From: an uncultured Eubacteriaceae bacterium
GTDB taxonomy: Bacteria > Bacillota > Clostridia > Lachnospirales > CAG-274
Reading direction: 5' to 3'
Assembly (NCBI GenBank): GCA_938042265.1
Contig: CALIRN010000020.1
Location: forward strand, 1 to 23,398
DNA length: 23,398 nt
The notes under the pieces were generated by a model. That model was not told the DNA's origin. It searched no databases and saw nothing but the letters and a program-made list of their open reading frames with translations. The stretch's first letter is position 1. Each line of letters opens with the position of its first letter. This document shows positions 14,345 to 21,186 of this stretch, piece by piece. The position numbers and the translations under genes were made by a program.

Positions 14345-17269
14345 TTGAGAAAATCAACAAAAAGATTTGTAAGCGCCATTTTAGCAGCAACTATGGTACT
14401 TACATCAAGTGTTGTAAGCAACATTTCAATGGTTGCGGCAGCACAGCAGACTGGTCTGCCTATTACAGTAGGCGCAGATGCGGACGTTAAGTTCGAATTT
14501 GACCAGGTTTACACAGGTAAGGTTACAGTTGAGATTGATTTCAATACTGATGAGATTTCAAAGAACGGTAACTTACTTGTACTTCGTAACGCAGAAAGCG
14601 GCGTTGACTACAATGCAGGTATCAGAATTATGGACGGTGCAGCTTATGTTACAAAGACAGACGGCGACTACGAGACACCTGCAGGTAACTTAATCATTGG
14701 TGACAACACACTTAAGTTTGTGGTTGATACGGCAACAGGTTCTGTTGACACTACATTAAACGGTACAGAGTCACATAAGGACATCAGCGCAACAGATGAC
14801 CTTACAGCCGGTATCTCTATGATTAAGTTTGCTAAGAAGACAGGCAGAAACACAACAGTTAATGCTATTAATGTAACATCTGAGGGCGGCGAGGTTGACA
14901 CAACCGAGACTTCTACCGAGACTTCAACAGAGACCTCTACAGAAGCTCCTACCGAGACCTCTACAGAGGCTCCTACAGAGTCTTCAACAGAAGCTCCAAC
15001 AGAGGCTCCTATAAAAGGTGGCACATTCCCACAGACAGAGGGTATTCCTTTCACTGTAGGCGCAGACGCTGATGTTAAATATCAGCTTGACGGTGTGTAT
15101 ACAGGTGTTGTATCAGTAGAGATTAACTTCAATACTGATGAAATCAGCAAGAACGGCAACCTTCTTGTACTTCGTAACGCAGAAAGCGGCGTTGACTACA
15201 ATGCAGGTATCAGAATTATGGACGGTGCAGCTTATGTTACAAAGACAGACGGTGACACTGAGACACCTGCAGGCAACTTAATTATTGGTGACAATACAGT
15301 TAAGTTTACCGTTGACACAGCAACAGGTATTGTTACAACTGACTTAAACGGTACAGTTACAACAAAGGACTGCAGTGCAACTGATGACTTCACAGGCGGT
15401 ATTTCTATGATTAAGTTCGCTAAGAAGACAGGCAGAAACACAACAGTTAATGCTATTACAGTAGTTGTTGAGGGCGGCGAGCCTGATACAACAGAGACAT
15501 CAACTGAAATTACTACAGTTGAGACATCAACAGAGGTTACAACAACTGAGACTTCAACTGATGCTACAACAGAAACAACTACAGAGGATGTTACTTATCC
15601 TTCCGATACAGTACTTGTAAAGCCTGTAGCTCCTGCTGCAGTTGCACAGAACGGTCAGAACGTAGTTGACTATGAGACAAACAAGACATTTACTGTAAAT
15701 CTTGATGTATCTAACCTTGAGAACACAGAGGGTCTTAACAATTACACATTCTTTGTAACTTATGATCCTGCTGTTGTTAAGATGACAGGCGTAGTTCCTG
15801 CATCTGACTTATCTACATTTGTAACATATACACAGAAGATTGGTACTATGGAGATCCCAACTCCTCTTTATGATGAGAACAAGATCAACGGTAGTATTGC
15901 CCTTCAGCCACAGGCTGATGATATTGACTATACCGATGTTAATGCAGATGGCGTAAAGACTTGTGCAGAGCTTGGTAAGGTTAAGTTTGCTAACTACATC
16001 GGCACAGCTGAGGCTGATGGTAAGACTCTTATGACTGCTACTAAGAGCGGTACATTAGTTGCTCTTACATTTGAAGTAATCGGCAAGGGTGACACACAGA
16101 TTGCTGTTGATGTTACATCAAGCCGCGTAGACGGTTTCAACTCAAGACCTACAGCAACAACAAAGATGGTTTGCGCAGCTCTTGCAGGCAACATCTGGAT
16201 TGGTGATGTAGAGGAGGAAACTTCTACAGAGACTTCAACAGAAACAACAACAGAGGCTCCTACAGAGACTTCAACAGAGGCTCCTACAGAGTCTACAGAG
16301 GCAACAACAGAAGCTACTACAGTAGATGAAAGCTCAACAGAGACAACTACAAAGGATACTGAAACCACTACTAAGAAGAGAACTTCAGGCGGTGGCGGCG
16401 GCGGCAGCGCTTCCAACAAGGCGTCATCAACTAAGACAGATGATGAAACTGAGAGAACAACCAGTGAGAGAACAGAGGTTACTACTAAGACAACAAAGAG
16501 CTTTACAGTAACCGGTAAGGACGGTAAGGAAGTAGTTATCGCTCCTCCTGTAAACAATGTTACTAACAGAGTTAACTTTACAGACATCTCATCTCGTCCA
16601 TGGGCTGTAGATGCTATTAACAAGCTTGCTAAGCTTGGTATCGTTAACGGTGTATCTTCAAGCGAGTTTGCTCCTGATGCATACAGCAAGAGAGCTGACT
16701 TTGTAATCATGATTGTTAATACTCTTGGTATTACAGGTACACCTTCTACAAACTTCACAGATGTTTATGCTGGCAAGTACTACTACAATGCTGTAGGTCT
16801 TGGTTACGAGGCTGGTATTGTTGAGGGTTACGGCGACGGTACATTCGGTCCTGAGAAGTATTGTACAAGAGAAGAAATGATGGTTCTTGTTGCTCAGACA
16901 TTCAAGTTCCTTGGTGTTGACATCACAGCAAGCGAGTCTGTACTTGACAAGTATGCTGATAAGGACAACATTTCCTGGTGGTCAAAGCCATACGTAGCAT
17001 TCCTTACTGAGGCTGGTATTGCTACAGGTACAGGTACAAACCTTGAGCCTAAGGTATATATCACAAGAGCTCAGATGGCTGTTATGATTGATAAGGTTTA
17101 TGACTATGTTGTAGATATGGCTGAGGAAGCTGCTGCAGAGGCAACTACTGAGGTTGAGGAAACAACAGAAGAGACTACAGAAACTGCTGAGGATGAGACT
17201 TCAGAAGAGACTACTGCTGAGGATACTACAGCAGAGGACGATACTGAGACTACAACTGAGGCTGAGTAA
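14345..17269 (+). CDS. SLH-anchored surface protein with duplicated domain and cohesin-like domain
   Basis: Secreted, wall-attached protein of 974 residues. It has a signal peptide (residues 1-33, ending VAAA), then two near-identical domains (36-182 and 233-378) of unknown family, separated and followed by Thr/Glu-rich linkers (TSTEAPTE-type). A cohesin-like beta domain follows (about 420-622: YTFFVTYDPAVVKMTGV, later GTLVALTFEVIG) with an EF-hand-like loop at 531-542. A long TE-rich linker with a six-Gly run (about 623-735) leads to three SLH domains (about 743-925), whose TRAE-type motifs read SKRA, TREE and TRAQ. An acidic Thr/Glu tail ends the protein. SLH domains bind pyruvylated wall polymer; the cohesin-like part may bind a partner. 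Start is TTG at 14345 after AAAGGAGGAAG. AAG and AAC codons dominate, suggesting high expression. Confidence 0.92.
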   Translation: MRKSTKRFVSAILAATMVLTSSVVSNISMVAAAQQTGLPITVGADADVKFEFDQVYTGKVTVEIDFNTDEISKNGNLLVLRNAESGVDYNAGIRIMDGAAYVTKTDGDYETPAGNLIIGDNTLKFVVDTATGSVDTTLNGTESHKDISATDDLTAGISMIKFAKKTGRNTTVNAINVTSEGGEVDTTETSTETSTETSTEAPTETSTEAPTESSTEAPTEAPIKGGTFPQTEGIPFTVGADADVKYQLDGVYTGVVSVEINFNTDEISKNGNLLVLRNAESGVDYNAGIRIMDGAAYVTKTDGDTETPAGNLIIGDNTVKFTVDTATGIVTTDLNGTVTTKDCSATDDFTGGISMIKFAKKTGRNTTVNAITVVVEGGEPDTTETSTEITTVETSTEVTTTETSTDATTETTTEDVTYPSDTVLVKPVAPAAVAQNGQNVVDYETNKTFTVNLDVSNLENTEGLNNYTFFVTYDPAVVKMTGVVPASDLSTFVTYTQKIGTMEIPTPLYDENKINGSIALQPQADDIDYTDVNADGVKTCAELGKVKFANYIGTAEADGKTLMTATKSGTLVALTFEVIGKGDTQIAVDVTSSRVDGFNSRPTATTKMVCAALAGNIWIGDVEEETSTETSTETTTEAPTETSTEAPTESTEATTEATTVDESSTETTTKDTETTTKKRTSGGGGGGSASNKASSTKTDDETERTTSERTEVTTKTTKSFTVTGKDGKEVVIAPPVNNVTNRVNFTDISSRPWAVDAINKLAKLGIVNGVSSSEFAPDAYSKRADFVIMIVNTLGITGTPSTNFTDVYAGKYYYNAVGLGYEAGIVEGYGDGTFGPEKYCTREEMMVLVAQTFKFLGVDITASESVLDKYADKDNISWWSKPYVAFLTEAGIATGTGTNLEPKVYITRAQMAVMIDKVYDYVVDMAEEAAAEATTEVEETTEETTETAEDETSEETTAEDTTAEDDTETTTEAE
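14450..14890 (+). repeat. Intragenic domain repeat, copy 1
   Basis: Encodes residues 36-182. An 89-bp block at 14576-14664 is identical base for base to 15164-15252 in copy 2. A second near-identical block encodes ISMIKFAKKTGRNTTVNAI, with one silent difference seen. Confidence 0.9.
15041..15478 (+). repeat. Intragenic domain repeat, copy 2
   Basis: Encodes residues 233-378. It differs from copy 1 mostly at the start and in the stretch between the two conserved blocks. Identity at silent positions within the blocks points to recent duplication or continuing gene conversion. Confidence 0.9.
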
Positions 17270-17304
17270 TTCTTAAAAGCTCTGGTTAAAAAATTTGATT
17301 TTTG

Positions 17305-17332
17305 CACCCCCTCTCTGAGGGGGTGTTTTTTT
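17305..17332 (+). terminator. Strong terminator of the SLH-protein gene
   Basis: A perfect 8-bp stem CACCCCCT/AGGGGGTG with a 5-base loop is followed by seven T. It separates the surface gene from the fatty acid cluster. Confidence 0.95.
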
Positions 17333-17449
17333 GCGTATATATTGCAGAAAATTAGCTATGGAATGCCTGATTAAACCGGGTGCTCAATTAATGCCCGCTT
17401 ATTTAGCTCTGTTTGTCGTTATATGCAATATACTGCTTTTCGGCAGGTA

Positions 17450-17478
17450 TTGACTTTTTGGCTGAAATCCTATATACT
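17450..17478 (+). promoter_or_regulatory. Promoter of the fab cluster
   Basis: TTGACT (17450-17455), a 17-bp spacer and TATACT (17473-17478). The start falls near 17485, inside the operator, leaving a leader of about 35 nt with AGGAGG. Confidence 0.8.
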
Positions 17479-17491
17479 TTGATTATCAAAG
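17477..17491 (+). promoter_or_regulatory. FabT operator
   Basis: CTTTGATTATCAAAG is a perfect 7-1-7 palindrome matching the TTTGA-n-TCAAA core known for FabT of streptococci and relatives. It overlaps the -10 and the predicted start, so binding should repress the promoter, including the regulator's own gene. Confidence 0.85.
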
Positions 17492-17519
17492 CTTTGCAGA
17501 CAAGCCGGAAGGAGGATTT

Positions 17520-17999
17520 ATGAACAGCGCAGGCGAAAACAATAATACCCTTGACACCGTAAATAAGCTGTTTGTTGAAGTTTTTAAAGATATTGTCAAG
17601 ATTGAGCATAATGCCCTGAGGGCGGCGGGATTTGAGGATATAACAACTACGGAAGCCCATACCGTTGAGGCTATTAAACTGTATGGTGACAAAACCATGT
17701 CCGCAGTTGCGGATAAGCTGGATATTACTGTGGGTACTCTTACAGTCAGTGTTGCCAACCTTGTAAAAAAAGGCTACGTGATACGAAGCCGTGATGTGCG
17801 TGACAGACGCAGGGTGATATTAAGCCCTACGCAAAAGGGCGAGGCGCTGCTGGCAGCTCACGGCAAATTCCATAGAGAAATGGTTAAATCCGCCGTGCTG
17901 GAGCTTAGTGAAAACGAGGCGGAAATTTTTAAAAACTCGCTTACAAAGCTTAGCAGATTTTTTACGGAAAACAATAAAAGGCTGTCGGCATCTAAATGA
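17520..17999 (+). CDS. fabT: MarR-family regulator of fatty acid synthesis, FabT-like
   Basis: Winged-helix repressor of 159 residues, the usual MarR size. The N-terminal helix (NKLFVEVFKDIVKIEHNAL) and TTTEAHTVEAI correspond to conserved FabT segments. The recognition region is MSAVADKLDITVGTLTVSVA, about residues 60-79, and the wing carries DVRDRRRVILSPTQKG. FabT of streptococci represses the fab genes together with long acyl-ACP as co-repressor, and I infer the same here. The ATG at 17520 follows GGAGG. It is first in the cluster, 31 bases before fabH, under its own operator. No second full FabT site is seen downstream. Confidence 0.9.
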   Translation: MNSAGENNNTLDTVNKLFVEVFKDIVKIEHNALRAAGFEDITTTEAHTVEAIKLYGDKTMSAVADKLDITVGTLTVSVANLVKKGYVIRSRDVRDRRRVILSPTQKGEALLAAHGKFHREMVKSAVLELSENEAEIFKNSLTKLSRFFTENNKRLSASK

Positions 18000-18030
18000 A
18001 AGTGATTTGACAGCATTAAGGAGATATACA

Positions 18031-19002
18031 ATGTTTGGTACAGAATTTATTGCTTTTGACAGCTATGCACCACAAAGGGCTGTTACTAATGACGACCTGT
18101 CTAAGCTGGTTGAAACAAATGATGAGTGGATTTCAACCCGTACAGGTATACGTGAAAGACGAATTTCCCAGGGAGAAAACACCTCACAGCTGTGTATTAA
18201 GGTGGCTGAGGGTCTGCTTGTAAAAAGCGGTTTAACTCCCGAAAGTATAGATTTGATTATTGTTGCAACAATTACACCTGATTTTGCAACACCCAGTACT
18301 GCCTGTCTTGTGCAGGATGCTGTAGGTGCGGTAAATGCATTTGCTTTTGATATAAGCGCAGCCTGCTCCGGCTTTGTATTTGCTGCAAGCGTTGCAGATA
18401 AGTACATAAAATCGGGTATGTGTAAAAATGCCATTGTTATTGGGGCTGAAACCCTTTCAAAAATTGTAAACTGGGAGGACAGGTCCACCTGTGTGCTTTT
18501 TGGTGACGGCGCAGGCGGTGTTATTATGTCAAGAAGTGAAAAAAATTGCTATATTGCAGAGGATATGCACTCTGACGGAAGCCTCGGCTTACAGCTTACA
18601 GGCGGTGAAACCAGGGTCAGAAATGCTTTTTCAAAACCACAGGGGGAGGACAGGCATTATCTTGAAATGGACGGCAGAACAATATTTAATTTTGCTACGC
18701 GCAAGGTACCATCAAGCGTTAAGCTTCTGCTTGAACAGGCAGGGCTTACAGCAGAGGATATTGACTGGATAGTACCGCATCAGGCAAACTCACGTATTGT
18801 TGAGGTAGTGGCTAAGAAGCTGGGTATGCCTATTGATAAATTTTATATGAATATTGCTCAGTTTGGTAATACTTCCGCTGCCTCTATACCAATGGCTTTG
18901 GCACAGATGAGCAGCGAGGGGCTTTTAAAGACGGGACAGAAGGTTGTTGTCACAGGCTTTGGCGGTGGTTTGACCTGGGGCAGTGCTATTATTGAAATAT
19001 AG
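18031..19002 (+). CDS. fabH: 3-oxoacyl-ACP synthase III (beta-ketoacyl-ACP synthase III)
   Basis: Condenses an acyl-CoA primer with malonyl-ACP to start fatty acid chains, cytoplasmic. It has 323 residues, typical length. The thiolase-fold triad is complete: Cys112 (ISAACSGFVFA), His250 (VPHQANSRIV) and Asn280 (FGNTSAASIP). A glycine-rich C-terminal segment (VTGFGGGLTWGSA) is normal. The frame is open back to 17908 inside fabT, but the ATG at 18031 has AAGGAG 8 bases upstream and gives the family N-terminus. Co-transcribed with fabT. Its last codons contain a good promoter (-35 at 18992) pointing into the following gap. Confidence 0.97.
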   Translation: MFGTEFIAFDSYAPQRAVTNDDLSKLVETNDEWISTRTGIRERRISQGENTSQLCIKVAEGLLVKSGLTPESIDLIIVATITPDFATPSTACLVQDAVGAVNAFAFDISAACSGFVFAASVADKYIKSGMCKNAIVIGAETLSKIVNWEDRSTCVLFGDGAGGVIMSRSEKNCYIAEDMHSDGSLGLQLTGGETRVRNAFSKPQGEDRHYLEMDGRTIFNFATRKVPSSVKLLLEQAGLTAEDIDWIVPHQANSRIVEVVAKKLGMPIDKFYMNIAQFGNTSAASIPMALAQMSSEGLLKTGQKVVVTGFGGGLTWGSAIIEI

Positions 19003-19020
19003 TATTATTTATGGTACAAT
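18992..19020 (+). promoter_or_regulatory. Promoter inside the 3' end of fabH, reading into the fabH-fabK gap
   Basis: TTGAAA (18992-18997), a 17-bp spacer and TACAAT (19015-19020) with an extending TG. The predicted start (about 19025-19028) coincides with the first hairpin of the candidate structured RNA. Strong by match, but untested. Confidence 0.6.
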
Positions 19021-19174
19021 AAACACATACGTGTTTGGGAGTCTTAGCCTTATGGCTAATTCTCCGCAAAAGCTTTGCTTTTGATTATATACTCACAGGT
19101 CGTAAAACCGACCTATTTAGTACCATAACCGGTGAAAACAAGGCTTGCAGCTTTGTTTTACCTGAGTATATGGT
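19021..19174 (+). ncRNA. Candidate structured RNA between fabH and fabK
   Basis: About 154 nt with six stems fitting one secondary structure. They are: AAACAC/GTGTTT (19021-19036); GGAG+TTAGCC with GGCTAA+CTCC (19038-19065, 2x2 internal loop, TTAT loop); CAAAAGC/GCTTTTG (19067-19083); a 12-bp stem 19084-19095 with 19163-19174; and, inside it, AGGTCG/CGACCT (19097-19114) and a 13-bp stem 19131-19144 with 19150-19162 (one bulge, one G-U). The last two stems abut the closing stem as a three-way junction. A 9-bp pairing TTATGGTAC (19009-19017) with GTACCATAA (19120-19128) is possible only in read-through transcripts and would form a pseudoknot. No known RNA family is recognised and no T-run terminator follows. 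It could be a small RNA, a leader of fabK or a small mobile repeat. Confidence 0.5.
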
Positions 19175-19179
19175 ATAAT
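19171..19179 (+). promoter_or_regulatory. Possible fabK promoter (extended -10)
   Basis: TGGTATAAT is a perfect extended -10 (TATAAT at 19174-19179) with only a weak -35 (CTTTGT at 19151-19156, 17 bp away). It overlaps the 3' end of the structured element, so fabK could be transcribed apart from fabH. Confidence 0.45.
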
Positions 19180-19290
19180 TGATAAAAACCTGCAATAAAT
19201 GGTAAACGCTTTAACTTATTTTACGTATATAACAAAAAATGTTATTTATTATTACGAAATTATGGATAAACGAGAAAGGTAATTGGTGAA
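19180..19290 (+). other. A/T-rich leader before fabK
   Basis: Spacer with a small hairpin ATAACA/TGTTAT (19229-19245) and GAAAGGT ahead of fabK. No acyl carrier protein gene or fragment (no DSL-type motif) is found anywhere in the fabH-fabK gap. Confidence 0.5.
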
Positions 19291-20238
19291 ATGATGAAAA
19301 CCAGATTATGCGAAATGTTAGGTATCAGGTACCCTATATTTCAGGGAGCTATGGCATGGATTGCTGATGCAAGCTTAGCCTCAGCCGTATCTGAGGCAGG
19401 AGGTCTTGGTATAATTGCGGCAGGCAACGCTCCTGCAGATGTTGTAAGAGAGGAAATCAGAAAGTGCAGAGAGCTTACAGACAAGCCTTTTGGTGTAAAT
19501 ATTATGCTTTTATCCCCATTTGTTGAGGAAATTGTAGATATGGTCTGTGAGGAGGGTGTAAAGGTGCTTACAACCGGAGCAGGCAATCCTTCAAAATATA
19601 TGGAAAAGTTTAAGGCAAACGGTATTCATCTTATCCCTGTTGTGCCAAGTGTTGCACACGCCAAGAAAATGGAAAAAATCGGATGTGACGCTGTCATTGC
19701 CGAAGGTATGGAAAGTGGAGGACACATAGGCAAGCTTACAACAATGTCTCTTGTGCCTCAGGTTGTTGACGCTGTAAGTATCCCCGTGCTTGCGGCAGGA
19801 GGTATTGCCGACGGCAGAGGTATGGCGGCAGGCTTTATGCTTGGTGCAGAGGGTGTGCAGATAGGTACACGCTTCCTTGTTGCAAATGAGTGTACGGTTC
19901 ATCAGAACTATAAAAATAAAATTCTTAAGGCAAAGGACCTTGATACGGTAGTTACAGGAAATATTACGGGACATCCCGTAAGAGTACTTAAAAATCAGCT
20001 TGCAAACAGCTTCCTTGCTGCGGAAAAGGAAGAAATAGGTAAGGAAACTCCCGACCTTGAACGTTTTGATATGCTTGGCAGAGGTGCTCTACAAAAATCC
20101 GTTAAACAGGGAGATATGGACCACGGCTCAGTAATGAGCGGTCAGATTGCGGGTATGGTTAAAAAGGAGGAAAGCTGTAAGGAAATCCTTGAGGATATTA
20201 TGAACGGATTTAATACACTTACAGGCGGCATTGACTAA
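19291..20238 (+). CDS. fabK: Enoyl-ACP reductase II (FMN-dependent)
   Basis: Reduces trans-2-enoyl-ACP to acyl-ACP using FMN and NAD(P)H, the last step of each elongation round. It has 315 residues, typical. The TIM-barrel nitronate-monooxygenase-like fold shows GIRYPIFQGAMAWIA at the start, GVNIMLLSP near residues 67-75, the active-site region EGMESGGHIG (His145) and the phosphate-binding GGIADGRGMAAG. FabK enzymes are not targets of triclosan, unlike FabI. The start is the first of two adjacent ATG codons; the second (19294) is equally possible. It is separated from fabH by 288 bases and followed by fabD after 16. Confidence 0.96.
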   Translation: MMKTRLCEMLGIRYPIFQGAMAWIADASLASAVSEAGGLGIIAAGNAPADVVREEIRKCRELTDKPFGVNIMLLSPFVEEIVDMVCEEGVKVLTTGAGNPSKYMEKFKANGIHLIPVVPSVAHAKKMEKIGCDAVIAEGMESGGHIGKLTTMSLVPQVVDAVSIPVLAAGGIADGRGMAAGFMLGAEGVQIGTRFLVANECTVHQNYKNKILKAKDLDTVVTGNITGHPVRVLKNQLANSFLAAEKEEIGKETPDLERFDMLGRGALQKSVKQGDMDHGSVMSGQIAGMVKKEESCKEILEDIMNGFNTLTGGID

Positions 20239-20254
20239 GGGAAAGGTATAAATT

Positions 20255-21184
20255 ATGAAAACAGCATTTATTTTCAGCGGTCAGGGCTCTCAGTATGCAG
20301 GTATGGGCAGGGAGCTTTATGATAATTTTGATTGTGTAAAAAATGTATTTGACAGTGCAGATAAGGCGCTTGGATTTAAAATTACCGATATCTGCTTTGG
20401 TGAGGATGAAAGATTAAATCAGACAGAGTATACACAGCCTGCACTTTTAACCATGAGTACGGCAGTTGCCGAACTTATGAAGGAAAAGGGGCTTAAGTGC
20501 GATTATGCCGCAGGACTCAGCCTTGGTGAGTATTCCGCACTTGTTGAGGCGGGCGTTATGGATTTTGAGGAGGCTGTATGCCTTGTAAGAAAAAGAGGCC
20601 GTTACATGACAGAGGCTGTTCCTGCAGGTGAAGGCGGTATGTGTGCCGTACTTAACCTTGATGCGGACAAAATACAGCAGGCTTGTGACAGCGTTAAGGA
20701 AATCGGCAGATGTATGATTGCAAACTACAATTGTCCCGGTCAGATTGTTATGGCAGGTGACAAGGCAGCAGTTGAAAAGGCGGCTGAAATTGTTGCCGAG
20801 CTGGGAGCAAAGCGTGCCGTTATGCTTAATGTAAGCGGTCCCTTCCATACCTCCCTTTTAAAACCTGCGTCCGATAAGCTTAATGAGGAGCTTCAAAAAA
20901 TTAATTTAAAGGATTTTAATGTGCCCGTTGTTACTAACCTTACTGCAGAGGTTGTCGGTGATAAATCCGAGGTAATTAATATCCTTACAAAGCAGGTTAT
21001 GAGCCCCGTAAAGTGGGAGCAGTCAGTAAGAAAGATGATTGAGCTGGGTGTTGATACCTTTGTGGAGCTTGGACCGGGCAAAACTCTTGCATCCTTTGTT
21101 AAAAAGGTAAGCAGAGAGGTTGCCGTATATAATGTTGAGGATATTAAAACTCTTGATAAAATTTGTGAAGGGCTGGGATTGTAA
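20255..21184 (+). CDS. fabD: Malonyl-CoA--ACP transacylase
   Basis: Moves malonyl from CoA to acyl carrier protein to supply chain-extension units. It has 309 residues, the standard size. Conserved features are IFSGQGSQYAGMG at residues 5-17, the nucleophile Ser89 in GLSLGEYSAL, and His198 in SGPFHTSLL. The C-terminal VELGPGKTLASFVKK is typical. The ribosome binding site GGGAAAGG lies in the 16-base spacer after fabK. The stop is 2 bases before fabG, so the two are surely co-transcribed and probably translationally coupled. Confidence 0.97.
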   Translation: MKTAFIFSGQGSQYAGMGRELYDNFDCVKNVFDSADKALGFKITDICFGEDERLNQTEYTQPALLTMSTAVAELMKEKGLKCDYAAGLSLGEYSALVEAGVMDFEEAVCLVRKRGRYMTEAVPAGEGGMCAVLNLDADKIQQACDSVKEIGRCMIANYNCPGQIVMAGDKAAVEKAAEIVAELGAKRAVMLNVSGPFHTSLLKPASDKLNEELQKINLKDFNVPVVTNLTAEVVGDKSEVINILTKQVMSPVKWEQSVRKMIELGVDTFVELGPGKTLASFVKKVSREVAVYNVEDIKTLDKICEGLGL

Positions 21185-21186
21185 TT

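Noticed and set aside
14891..15037. Short tandem repeats that might look like a CRISPR array
   Set aside because: They are in-frame codons for TSTE/APTE linkers without regular unique spacers.
15994..16758. Long open frame on the minus strand within the SLH-protein gene
   Set aside because: Its Ser/Val-rich translation is the mirror of Thr/Glu-repeat codons, with no start signals of its own. The same applies to the minus-strand frame at 14668-15054.
17908..18030. In-frame upstream extension of fabH into fabT
   Set aside because: It lies almost wholly inside the fabT coding sequence; the ATG at 18031 has AAGGAG and the normal FabH start.
19079..19091. Partial FabT-like sequence CTTTTGATTATAT
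   Set aside because: Only the left half and centre match; the TCAAAG half is absent.
19117..19124. TTAGTACC, resembling half of a FapR site
   Set aside because: The second half-site is missing, and the cluster already has a FabT regulator and operator. The bases are better explained by the GTACCATAA pairing.
19003..19290. Degraded or hidden acpP gene in the fabH-fabK gap
   Set aside because: No frame of suitable length and no DSL phosphopantetheine motif in any frame inspected.
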